A program made the translations under genes and the position numbers. A model generated the notes under the pieces. It saw only the letters and a program-made list of their open reading frames with translations, searched no databases and had not been told where the DNA came from. A stretch of 64,000 bases of DNA from Verrucomicrobiota bacterium (lineage in GTDB: Bacteria; Verrucomicrobiota; Verrucomicrobiia; Verrucomicrobiales; Akkermansiaceae). The stretch covers positions 31,397 through 95,396 of the forward strand of contig JAPLUI010000069.1 of NCBI GenBank assembly GCA_026397725.1, read 5' to 3'. Positions 29,401 to 37,200 of this stretch are shown here, piece after piece (the first letter of the stretch is position 1; each line of letters begins with the position of its first letter).

Positions 29401-29438
29401 GGCGCAAGCAGATGGAACTCACCGTCCAACCCGAATGA
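26400..29438 (+). CDS. Secreted GH2 exo-glucosaminidase/mannosidase-type enzyme
   Basis: A 1012-residue GH2 protein of the subgroup with extended jelly roll and mannosidase-type Ig domains. Signal peptide about 14-38 (SCWCFLLLCGGAFGA). Jelly roll 50-250 (DPWWFRKEFTLP, AEVWLNGNQVAD), Ig domain with KLWWPNGYGAQPLYDL at about 350, barrel from QRIFARGGYIQPEALMDW (about 410). Acid/base E517 in MASNEG, nucleophile E598 in KTENGS. The carboxy part has three further beta domains. The subgroup includes exo-beta-glucosaminidases and beta-mannosidases, and the real substrate is not known. Coupled to the preceding ceramidase-like gene by a four-base overlap. Confidence 0.85.
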   Translation: MNTNKLTTGHQFSSWFRTAVAAGSCWCFLLLCGGAFGADTRFPQPGGKLLLAADWQLQSSVLVSDDGATISAPGYQPKDWYDVSAPTTVLNALTKHGVYPDVRFALNAYRVPDASDEFNATHDLAKFSHLPDKRNPWSDPWWFRKEFTLPALPAGQRVWLHFDSINYRAEVWLNGNQVADREQMVSMNQRFAFEVSRWALAGPNSLAVRSWRVDHVGSPGSQLVPLANNRSEDHGSDGPKDFAVQLASGYDCFPPIPDRYLGILQDVWVEFSGPVTLRDPFVVTELPLPHTDRAKLKISATLANAGDQPVSGVLKGSIAGEKLAFEMPVTLQAGESKPVAFDPAPVMKNPKLWWPNGYGAQPLYDLNLQFIAGTSVSHAQTLRFGVRQITCEMHELNGHFGRRIQINGQRIFARGGYIQPEALMDWTPERIDTEIRYYAGANLNLIYFEDLANPPDWLFDACDRYGVMIGQCFYGCSWMQSGSKYPGDVPLVIKCSRDIIKRYRNHPSLVMYMASNEGRTREEVYRPWRASVIELDGSRFIIPSNQMPSVAPDQVEPWFRDDMPTGMTDDGSRSYGWEDAAVYYHWVRNEPTWMFKTENGSASLPPLSSLAKFIPKLGEGPPGPTFPLDATWAHHGANQYYQPYDEAVRRLYGVPQTAADYVWQGHLATADQHRGMFEAVNHRMWDITSGFTQWKINSAWPDVQWQIFDWFLKPMVSYYYIKLSNEPVHIQLGMHEPMVTVVNHSLEPRSGLKVRARVLDPAMRVLFDKQVNAEVTANSYRDIFELPPLADLPPVYFVRLDMSDAAGKRISDNLYWLPAQRGESMQSLHALPSVRLVASCKVESHGLEKLARVKISNPTDRLALFVQLALTQGHGGGEILPVFWDDNYFSLMPGETRDVMARFAAADAGSAEPILEVGGWNTETDFDCSSVAVSATSPKAGAPVKVTATIADTFLDGSRVVARWDGIPAASAFAWARNGKTQTVTLLLEAPSAGKHVLAVGRKQMELTVQPE

Positions 29439-29457
29439 ACACTCCCCAAGAGATGCA

Positions 29458-29502
29458 TACAACCACACCGACTGGGGCAACGCCGCGTTCCGCAAGAAGT
29501 GA
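29458..29502 (+). pseudogene. NPCBM tail fragment
   Basis: Between the GH2 stop and the next cytochrome start, one frame reads YNHTDWGNAAFRKK and stops. This is the last strand of an NPCBM-type module, comparable with NDHADWVNVVFRKE at about 24753. It has no start and is the scrap of a lost gene or a lost C-terminal module. Confidence 0.4.
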
Positions 29503-29557
29503 TTCAAGGTGGCAACGGATTCCTGAACCCATAACTCGAAACATACAGGTGAATCAA

Positions 29558-32500
29558 ATGAAAATATACCAACTGCTGGTGCTGGCTGGTGCAGGCCTGC
29601 TGGCACCCGCCCTGCTGCGATCAGCCGCCTCCGGGGCCGTGCCGGAGGCCCCGCCCGCAGCCGTCTCGATGGACGCCTGGCATTGCGCCGGCCCGTTCAA
29701 AGACGCGCCCTTTGGCAGCTTGGTCACCAGTTCGCGCCATGTCTTCGCGCCCGAGCCGGAGGTCCTTGCCTGCAACAACGCACCCGCCGACCTGACGAAA
29801 TGTTACCCCTCGCCGCCATTTCCCGGCTACGAGAAACTCACCTCGCTCGCTTGGGTCGCTCATCCGGAATGGTCCGACGGTTGGCGGCACTTCCTGCCAC
29901 GCGGTCCCGCCCCGTCGCGCCACGAGACCGTCTATCTTTACCGCACCCTCACCGCACGCGAGGCAACCCGGGTGACGATGCGTCTCTACGCGGAGGATGC
30001 CGTCACCGTTTGGCTCAACGGTGTGCAGGCCGGCGCGGCCATCCGCCATTACAGTCCCGAGCACCGCCCCGTGGCGGTGGTGGCACCGCTGATCCTCCAG
30101 CCGGGTGCCAACCGCCTGCTCGTTAAAATCACCTGCCTCTTCGGCCCGCACGGCTTCGCGTTCGGCCTCGACGGTATAACTGTCAGCTCGCCAATCCTGC
30201 CCGACGGCTGGATGGCCGACGACATCCGCCTGGACCCCAACCAGCCGCCGTTGTTCAGCGCCGCCGACCGGCCGCTGAATCTAACACGAAAGGACGAGGT
30301 GCCGGAGGCCGCGGCCGCCGCCGCCCGCCTGCGTGCGCTCCGGTGCGAGGTGGCGCAGTTGCCGATGTTCGACGCCGAGATTTCGGTGATGGAAGCGGAT
30401 CGCAGCAAACTGCCGCCGAGCGCGGGCGCCGCCATCTATCTGAAATCCCTGCGTGCGCTCCAACCCGCAGTGACCGCCGCCCTCGCAGCGGGTGCCTCTA
30501 ACGAAATCCTGCAGGCCGCCAACGCCGCGGTCGAGGCCCACTGGGCGGCCCAGGCCCGCGCGTGCGGTCCGCTGCTCTTCATGCGCCACCCGCCTTACGC
30601 GATCAATGCCATCGCTCCCCACAGCGCCGGCGGTGCCACCCCGTCCGCGCTTTGCATCTGGGATCCGGCCACTCCGTCGCTGCCGCCGCGGGTGGTCATC
30701 GAAGAAGAGGGACTCCGCCTGTTCGACATGAATCTATCATACGATGCCCGCACGATCTTTTTCTCCGCCCGCCGCAATGGCGTGGCGGGCGGCTGGCACC
30801 TCTACGAAATCGGCGTGGACGGCACCAAGCTCCGGCAGATCTCCCAGGGGAACTGCCAGGACATCAGCCCGCTCCCGCTGCCCGACGGGCGGATCGTCTT
30901 TGTCTCGGACCGCGCCGCCACCTGGGTGCAATGCCAGGCGCAAACCGCGCCGCTCCTATACTCATGCGCACGGGACGGCTCGGATATCCGCAGGCTATCC
31001 GCTAACATCGACAGCGACCACTCGCCGCAAATCATGGACGACGGGAGCATTCTGTTCACCCGCTGGGACTACGGCATCGAGAAGAACGTGGACGCCCGCC
31101 ACGCCCTATGGACGATGTATCCCGACGGCACCTCCATGAAACTTTTTTTCGGCAACACGATTGAAGATCCCTGCGGGTTCTGGGAGGCCCGTCCGGTCCC
31201 CGGCCGCCCGGAGGTCGTCTGCGTCTTCGGCCCGCATCACAACTATCACGCGGGCATGGCCGGGCTGGTCTGGAACCTTCATGGCCCCGAGGCACCGCGC
31301 GGCGAAGGGTTCCGTTATCTCACGACGCAGCGCCCGTTTTACGGCGACACCACACTGCCCTACGGGTGGCAGGATCTGTTCCCCTTGCATGAACGGCTGT
31401 TCCTCGCCAGCTACGGCGGTGACGGCGCTAACAAGAACCGGCTCTATATGTTAGATGACCGCGGCAACCGCAAGTGCCTGTATGAGGCGGAGGGAAATCT
31501 CGGCTGCTGGAACCCGCTGCGCCTTGCGCCGACCCACACACCGCCCAGTCTCGTCCAAGCCAGCACCCCGGTGCCGTGGGTTTACCGCGACCCGGAGGAA
31601 ATGAATCGCAAGCCCGACTCCGCCACCGGCACGCTCCTGGTCAGTGATGTCTATCAGGGCCTCGCGCCCCAGGTCAAACGGGGCGAGGCCAAATGGATCC
31701 AGGTGATGGAACAAGTGCAGAAATCGCGCAGCATGGCGGATGGCGAGGCGTGGGGTCACACCCCGATCATCTCGCGCGGCACCGTCCATGTCCGCCGCGA
31801 AATCGGCCTGGTGCCGCTCGAGGCCGACGGGTCCGCACACTTCACGGTGCCCGCCCTGCGCAGCATTTCACTCAATGTGCTCAACGCCGAAGGCATGGCA
31901 CTCATGCGCATGGGTTCGGACATGCACGTCATGCCCGGCGAAACCCAGAGCTGCATCGGCTGCCACGAAAACCGCACCGGCGGCCTCGCGCCTCCGCCCG
32001 CCACCCGCCTGCCGCTCGCCGCCAACCACGCGCCGGTCACCCCGGCCATGGCCGACTGGGGCACCGACGGCCTCATCGACTATCAGAAAGTGGTGCAACC
32101 GGTCTGGGATGCCTTCTGCATTCCCTGCCACGGCGGGCGGACGCCCAAGGCCGGCCTCGATCTAACAGGCGACCGCACCCGCTTCTTCTGCCAGTCCTAT
32201 GACCACCTCGTCGAGCGCGCTTTGGTGGACTGGTTCCAGCCTTTTGCCAACGACTACGACGAGAACACGCCCCTAACAATCGGTGCGATCGTGAGCCGCA
32301 TCCGGCCGAAACTGGAAGACCCCAAACATTGCGGCAAGACGATCCCGCCCGGGATGCGCCGCCGCGTCTGGGCGTGGATTGATGCCAACGTGCCCTACTA
32401 TGCGACCTATACCTACGCCACCATCCCGGACGCGAGCGGCAATCCAATCACCCGCGGCCCCGGCACGCGTTGCTCGTGGCAAGTGGATGGACGCTGGAAC

Positions 32501-33016
32501 GCCAAGAGCTGGCGGGACGCGTCCGGCGGGCGTCCGCATTGGTTTTACGATGGCGTGAAACCGGTCTTCGACAAACGCTGCATGGATTGCCACCAGCGCG
32601 AGGCCTTCAACGGCGGCACCTGGGGCTTTGGCGGCGGCCCGATGGATCAACCGATGCCGGTGACCAGCCGCCTCTGGCAGGACCGCGGACTCTGCGCCCA
32701 CATGGCCTCGGAACGCTACGGCACCAGCATCCTCTATGGTCCCGAATTCCGCATCAACCTGACCCGCCCCGAAAACAGCTCCCTGCTCAACGCGCCCCTC
32801 GCCAAAGCGGCCGGCGGACAGGGCTGGTGCCACACCGCCGACGGCCAGCCGGTCTTCGCCACCACCGGGGACCCCGGCTATCAGACGATCCTGCGCGGCA
32901 TCCGCGTGGCACAGGCGCGACTCTATACCTGGCCGCGCGTGGACATGGACCCCGCACATGTGGAGGCCGTCCGCAAGACGCTTCTAACAGGCACCGACTT
33001 CGGCGAGAACCCATGA
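29558..33016 (+). CDS. Jelly roll-HzsA-like beta-propeller trihaem cytochrome c
   Basis: Intact exported protein of 1152 residues, third member of the cytochrome family here. Signal peptide 1-27 (LLVLAGAGLLAPALLRSAASG). Residues 35-215 are a PA14/jelly-roll-like domain (VTVWLNGVQAGAAI); 215-390 is helical with LPPSAGAAIYLKSLRAL; 390-760 is the beta-propeller (GGWHLYEIGVDGTKLRQISQ, LFTRWDYGIEKN). Haem sites are CIGCH at 799, CIPCH at 854 and, unlike its paralogues, a third CMDCH at 1008 in an extra C-terminal cytochrome-like part. ATG 29558 is chosen because the frame upstream is GH2 spill-over and this ATG starts the signal peptide. Its DNA is much richer in GC than the two paralogues. Role unknown; electron transfer at the cell surface is a fair inference. 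Confidence 0.82.
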   Translation: MKIYQLLVLAGAGLLAPALLRSAASGAVPEAPPAAVSMDAWHCAGPFKDAPFGSLVTSSRHVFAPEPEVLACNNAPADLTKCYPSPPFPGYEKLTSLAWVAHPEWSDGWRHFLPRGPAPSRHETVYLYRTLTAREATRVTMRLYAEDAVTVWLNGVQAGAAIRHYSPEHRPVAVVAPLILQPGANRLLVKITCLFGPHGFAFGLDGITVSSPILPDGWMADDIRLDPNQPPLFSAADRPLNLTRKDEVPEAAAAAARLRALRCEVAQLPMFDAEISVMEADRSKLPPSAGAAIYLKSLRALQPAVTAALAAGASNEILQAANAAVEAHWAAQARACGPLLFMRHPPYAINAIAPHSAGGATPSALCIWDPATPSLPPRVVIEEEGLRLFDMNLSYDARTIFFSARRNGVAGGWHLYEIGVDGTKLRQISQGNCQDISPLPLPDGRIVFVSDRAATWVQCQAQTAPLLYSCARDGSDIRRLSANIDSDHSPQIMDDGSILFTRWDYGIEKNVDARHALWTMYPDGTSMKLFFGNTIEDPCGFWEARPVPGRPEVVCVFGPHHNYHAGMAGLVWNLHGPEAPRGEGFRYLTTQRPFYGDTTLPYGWQDLFPLHERLFLASYGGDGANKNRLYMLDDRGNRKCLYEAEGNLGCWNPLRLAPTHTPPSLVQASTPVPWVYRDPEEMNRKPDSATGTLLVSDVYQGLAPQVKRGEAKWIQVMEQVQKSRSMADGEAWGHTPIISRGTVHVRREIGLVPLEADGSAHFTVPALRSISLNVLNAEGMALMRMGSDMHVMPGETQSCIGCHENRTGGLAPPPATRLPLAANHAPVTPAMADWGTDGLIDYQKVVQPVWDAFCIPCHGGRTPKAGLDLTGDRTRFFCQSYDHLVERALVDWFQPFANDYDENTPLTIGAIVSRIRPKLEDPKHCGKTIPPGMRRRVWAWIDANVPYYATYTYATIPDASGNPITRGPGTRCSWQVDGRWNAKSWRDASGGRPHWFYDGVKPVFDKRCMDCHQREAFNGGTWGFGGGPMDQPMPVTSRLWQDRGLCAHMASERYGTSILYGPEFRINLTRPENSSLLNAPLAKAAGGQGWCHTADGQPVFATTGDPGYQTILRGIRVAQARLYTWPRVDMDPAHVEAVRKTLLTGTDFGENP

Positions 33017-33059
33017 CCATGAACCATGCCATGAACTCCGTCCGCACCCTCTGCTCAGA

Positions 33060-33318
33060 ACCCTGGTGGGTTGGTGTGTTCCCCTGGGTTGGTCCTTCTT
33101 GGCCCGGGCTTTGGCGTCGCGCAACTCACTTGACGGCATGAACCGTCCGGTCATTTCAAGAAACTCTCCTGCCGTGGCAAATTCATCCTTTCGAGGCCCC
33201 CCCAATTCCACTTGCCGGAGCGAAACAAGGTAAGGCTGGCAGCCTCCGTTGATCCTGAGATACGGGGCCACCTTCTCCCGCCAGATCTCATTGCGGTTGC
33301 CCCGGGTGATCGCATTCC
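33060..33318 (-). pseudogene. Unrecognised C-terminal gene fragment
   Basis: On the minus strand the stretch reads RGNRNEIWREKVAPYLRIN, GGCQPYLVSLRQVELGGP, KDEFATAGEFLEMTGRFM and SELRDAKARAKK. It looks like real protein sequence but has no start codon and no family could be named. It follows the sulfatase gene on the same strand. It fills most of the 320-base space between the two convergent gene runs; no clear terminator hairpin was seen there. Confidence 0.4.
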
Positions 33319-33336
33319 TCTACCTGCATTCGATGT

Positions 33337-34737
33337 TCATTCCGTTCCCATTTGTTGCTTGTACTGTTCCTTGAACGGATTGGCCTTGGGCGCGGTTTTG
33401 TAGGCCTGCTCGTTCTCCAGGCATGGCAACACCTCAGTCCACCACGCGTCATACGCCTTGTCCAGCCGTTCAAGCACCTCCGTCTGCTGGCCGGCAAGGT
33501 CACTCTTTTCGCCCGGATCTGCTTTCAGATCATAAAGGCACCACTTGTTCTTTTCCCACACCTGCAGGTATTGTTTCCAGCGCACGCTGCACTGCCCGTA
33601 TTGCTGAGGCTCCACCCCGGTATTCCACCGGCCGACATGGGTGAACAACATGCGCTCATCATGCCACCCGGCCTGCGGGTTCTCCAGCAACGGAACCAGG
33701 CTGAACCCGTCCAGCTTCTTCGCAACCTCCTCCCGCACCTTGGCCCCGGTCAACTCCGCCAAGGTCGGGAAGAAATCCAGGTGGGCGGTGAGCTTGTCGC
33801 ACGCCGCCGGCTTGATCATTCCCGGCCAGCGCCACAGTGACATCGCGCGCGCACCGCCATTGAATGCCGAGCCCTTCTGGCCTCGCATGCCCGCATTGAA
33901 GCTCCCGCCCGTGCCGCCATTGTCGTTGAGGAAGACGACCAGGGTCTTGTCGTCGATGCGCAGCTCTATCAGCTTCGCCATCAGCTTGCCGACATTGTCG
34001 TCGATGTTGGCAATCATCCCGTAGAATGCGTTGCCAGCACACCTCTGCTTGTATGCTTCCGGACACTGGAGCGGCCCATGGGGAGCGTTGGTCGGAATGT
34101 ATGCAAAGAAGGGCACCGGCCCCTTTGACGAGGTTTCAATCCACTTCATGGCCTGCCCGAAGAAGACATCCGTGCAATAGCCATCTGTTTTCTCAAACTT
34201 GCCGTTGTGCTTGATGGCCGGACTGAAATAGGTATTGCCGGGCGCATCCCCGCAGGTGCCGGGATAGGTCTGACCGATCCCGCCTCCGCCATGAATGAAC
34301 ACCTCGTCAAACCCGCGCTGGTCCGGCTGATAGGCATCCTCATCACCGAGGTGCCACTTGCCGAAGATGCCCGTCGTGTAACCCGCTGACTTCATGACCT
34401 GCGCAATCGTCGTGGATTTCAAGCTCATGCGCTCACGCTCGAGAATGGTGTGCGTCACCCCGTTCTTGAACTCATGCTTGCCGCTCATGATCGAGGAGCG
34501 GGTCGGCGAACAGGTCGGGCTCACATGGAAATCCTCGAAATGCATGCTCTCATCGTACATCTTGTCCAGATTCGGCGTCTTGATGACCGTGTTGCCATTC
34601 CGTCCAAGATCACCATACCCCTGGTCATCGGTGAGAATGACAATGATGTTAGGGCGCTTGCCAGCCAGTCCTTCCGCCGGGGCGAAGGAGCCCAGCGTCA
34701 TCATCATGGCAACTGTCGATATGGCGATTGTGTTCAT
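33337..34737 (-). CDS. Secreted S1 family (formylglycine) sulfatase
   Basis: Complete 466-residue sulfatase. Signal peptide 1-25 (TIAISTVAMMMTLGSFAPAEG). Metal-binding opening NIIVILTDDQGYGDLG at residue 30, and the modification motif CSPTR with Cys76 as the future formylglycine. GKWHLGDED supplies the usual Lys-His pair, and FAYIPTNAPHGP and FLNDNGGTGGS complete the active site. It should remove sulfate esters from polysaccharide, and needs a formylglycine-generating enzyme or anaerobic maturase encoded elsewhere. The sulfatase subfamily and hence the sugar cannot be read from the sequence. It is the last gene of the minus-strand run. 111 bases without a gene separate it from the next gene upstream. 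Confidence 0.9.
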   Translation of the reverse strand: MNTIAISTVAMMMTLGSFAPAEGLAGKRPNIIVILTDDQGYGDLGRNGNTVIKTPNLDKMYDESMHFEDFHVSPTCSPTRSSIMSGKHEFKNGVTHTILERERMSLKSTTIAQVMKSAGYTTGIFGKWHLGDEDAYQPDQRGFDEVFIHGGGGIGQTYPGTCGDAPGNTYFSPAIKHNGKFEKTDGYCTDVFFGQAMKWIETSSKGPVPFFAYIPTNAPHGPLQCPEAYKQRCAGNAFYGMIANIDDNVGKLMAKLIELRIDDKTLVVFLNDNGGTGGSFNAGMRGQKGSAFNGGARAMSLWRWPGMIKPAACDKLTAHLDFFPTLAELTGAKVREEVAKKLDGFSLVPLLENPQAGWHDERMLFTHVGRWNTGVEPQQYGQCSVRWKQYLQVWEKNKWCLYDLKADPGEKSDLAGQQTEVLERLDKAYDAWWTEVLPCLENEQAYKTAPKANPFKEQYKQQMGTE

Positions 34738-34848
34738 GGGTTGTTGATTCCGTTAGTTGTGTCAGCGGTCATGGTGGTGGGGAAAGCTTCCTGGCCTGGT
34801 CGTTGATAGCGGCCTGGGGGCCATAGCTGTGTGGGTTTCATCGAGTGC

Positions 34849-37074
34849 CTATCCTCCATTTGCTCCGTTAGAATGGTCGTCGGTAACCAAAAACAGGGAA
34901 TGAACCGGCGGAAGTTTCACATGCACTCGGGTAACGGGACCCTCCTTGCCAGCCATCTGCTCATACTCGCCAGGGCCCATCTTCCCGTCATGCGGATTCC
35001 AGATTTCAGGTGTCAGTTTCCCGCGCAAGGTCACCCAGGTGTCCACCACCGCATCGGATGAATTGCCGAAGAAGTACATGGCCTTGCCATCCTTCACCTT
35101 GTGGATGTACGAGAAGTTGCCACCTGGAGTCGCTGGATCCTGCTCAATCACCACGTCACCGTCCGGCAGCGCCTCGCTGAGGACGGCTTTGAGCGCCGCC
35201 ACTTGTGGCGAGGGAATGAACCAGGCCTTGCCGCCCTTGGCGTTGCGGTGGCACGCTTTCTGGTCACCGAAAATCTCCGTCACCAATTGGCGCACCTCGG
35301 CATCGGCGCCGGGCTCGGCCGCACTGTCCGGCAGGCGGGTGGTGGCAATGACCGTGCCGCCCTGATCATAGAATTGTTTGATGCGGCGCAAGGTGGCGAC
35401 ATTGATGCAGCGCGAGCCGGGGATGATGAAGGCACGCCAGCGTTCGTGATTCACCTGGTTACTCAGGGTGATCGTGCTGCCCTCGACGGCACAACGTTCC
35501 TCAAGAACTTCGGGATGGACGAAGGTGAAGTCGCGCCGCACACCCAAGGACAAGGCCTCGCCCACCTGCATGTAGTCGGCCTCCGGAACCTCGACGCAAC
35601 CCTGATAGGGATCCCCCGGGCCGAACCAGGACCCCGCCTGAAGCGTGGCTATCGGATAGAGCACGCCGATGTCGGCGACATGGCGGCCGCCCTGAAGCAT
35701 GCGTTGGAGGCGGCCGATATACTGGTTATACGCCGGCAGTTCGGGACCGTATTTCGGGGCGTCCGGCGAGAGGTCGGGCTTGAAGACGATGGTCGCCGAA
35801 TCGTACCACACGGCGTGCGGCACCATGGTGTTGATGCCCTTGGCGAACTGGTCCATCGCCTCCTTGTAGAGATTGGGCAGGGGCAGATCGATGCCACCAT
35901 AGCATTCCGTCACGACTTGCGGACGATCATAGTTGTTAGCCGCCGAGCTGACCACCTTGTAGGCACGCGAGGCGCGGCCATAGGCGAAGACCTGGTCGAT
36001 GCCGGGCATGCTTTGGTATTTGAAGGATTTGATGAGGTCGCCGACGGTGCCGATCACCGGGTTGACCACTTCCTCCTGGTCGGCGTGTCCGGTGAGATCC
36101 ATGTGATGGGCGGTGCACCAGTCGCTGATGGTCTTGACGAAGCCGGTGGTGTAGAGTTCGGTGCGCATCCCGAACAGGGCGTTGCGTGCCGCTGCGGTGT
36201 CGGGACCGATGTCGAACCACAGTGCCGGATAGAGAGTGATCGGCTCGGTCTTGAAGCGGGCGCGGAAGTACTCATTGAAGCGGTCCGTCCAGGCCCTGCC
36301 GCCCTGGACATGATAGAAGGCCGGCTCGTCGTAGAAGGCACCGTCAATGGTAGTGCCGAAGTGGTCCGGCATGGCATCATGATATGCCTGATAGGTCAGC
36401 TCGATGAAGGCATTCACCGCCTTCGGCTCCAGATAGTCCACCAGGCCGGCACCGCCATCGCGGACGCAGGTGAAGATCATCACCTTCCACGCGCCGTCGG
36501 GCACCTTCCAGCGCAGGGTCCCATCCTTGATCGAGGCGGTGATGTCGAGGCGCCGCTTGGTCGTGGTCTCCATGGCCACTGCGCCCATCAGGGTGCCATC
36601 CGGTACGGTTTGGGTGATTTCCATGGGTCCGTTCACCTCGGTGGCGAGCATGTCCAGACGCTTGCCGAGGGCCTCCGGATGTTTGCTGGCCAGCAGACCG
36701 CCAGCCGAACCGCTGGGGAACCAGAACTCGTCGTAGAGGCACATCTTCATGCCCAACTTGCCGGCCTCGTCCACCGCAACCTTGTATTGTTTGAGAAACT
36801 CCGGGCTCATGAAGTCAAAGCCCATCCCATTGCAGGGCAGAATGCCCATGCCATAGTAGCCGGCCGCTTTACAGCCTGCCACCATGCGCTTGGTCTGCTC
36901 CGCATCCAGCTTGCCATTCCAAAACCACAAGGGACGGGCTTGATACCGATAAGGAGGCGCGGCGAATTCGGCAGACAATGACCCGGCACCGGCCGCCTCC
37001 GCGCACCACCCCGTTGCCGTCGCCAGCCCTAACATCATAACTGCACGTTTCATGACTTTCATTCTTGGTCTCAT
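34849..37074 (-). CDS. GH106-type alpha-L-rhamnosidase-like protein
   Basis: Exported protein of about 741 residues with GH106 marks: PLWFWNGKLDAEQTKRM near the start, YYGMGILPCNGMGFDFMS, CLYDEFWFPSGSAGG, YLEPKAVNAFIELTY and GAFYDEPAFY. These enzymes remove alpha-L-rhamnose by inversion. It is shorter than well-studied members, which carry extra C-terminal beta domains; here the frame ends shortly after a single one (LRGKLTPEIWNPHDGKM). ATG 37074 has AAAGAGA upstream and gives signal peptide MKRAVMMLGLATATGWCAEA; ATGs at 37131, 37104, 37062 and 37053 also exist. It supports rhamnose as one sugar of the target glycan. Confidence 0.75.
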   Translation of the reverse strand: MRPRMKVMKRAVMMLGLATATGWCAEAAGAGSLSAEFAAPPYRYQARPLWFWNGKLDAEQTKRMVAGCKAAGYYGMGILPCNGMGFDFMSPEFLKQYKVAVDEAGKLGMKMCLYDEFWFPSGSAGGLLASKHPEALGKRLDMLATEVNGPMEITQTVPDGTLMGAVAMETTTKRRLDITASIKDGTLRWKVPDGAWKVMIFTCVRDGGAGLVDYLEPKAVNAFIELTYQAYHDAMPDHFGTTIDGAFYDEPAFYHVQGGRAWTDRFNEYFRARFKTEPITLYPALWFDIGPDTAAARNALFGMRTELYTTGFVKTISDWCTAHHMDLTGHADQEEVVNPVIGTVGDLIKSFKYQSMPGIDQVFAYGRASRAYKVVSSAANNYDRPQVVTECYGGIDLPLPNLYKEAMDQFAKGINTMVPHAVWYDSATIVFKPDLSPDAPKYGPELPAYNQYIGRLQRMLQGGRHVADIGVLYPIATLQAGSWFGPGDPYQGCVEVPEADYMQVGEALSLGVRRDFTFVHPEVLEERCAVEGSTITLSNQVNHERWRAFIIPGSRCINVATLRRIKQFYDQGGTVIATTRLPDSAAEPGADAEVRQLVTEIFGDQKACHRNAKGGKAWFIPSPQVAALKAVLSEALPDGDVVIEQDPATPGGNFSYIHKVKDGKAMYFFGNSSDAVVDTWVTLRGKLTPEIWNPHDGKMGPGEYEQMAGKEGPVTRVHVKLPPVHSLFLVTDDHSNGANGG

Positions 37075-37200
37075 GGTTAATCTCTTTCTATTCACACGAT
37101 TCATTTTCCCGCCACCCTTGGTTGAATCCATCGTCTCTTGTGTCTATCGGGCAGGAGCATGGAGACAACAGAGAATTGATTGCCGGGCAGATGCACTTTG

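Noticed and set aside
35101..36981. A 626-codon open frame on the plus strand
   Set aside because: It is antisense to the GH106-like gene, which has clear motifs; long antisense frames are expected in GC-rich coding DNA.
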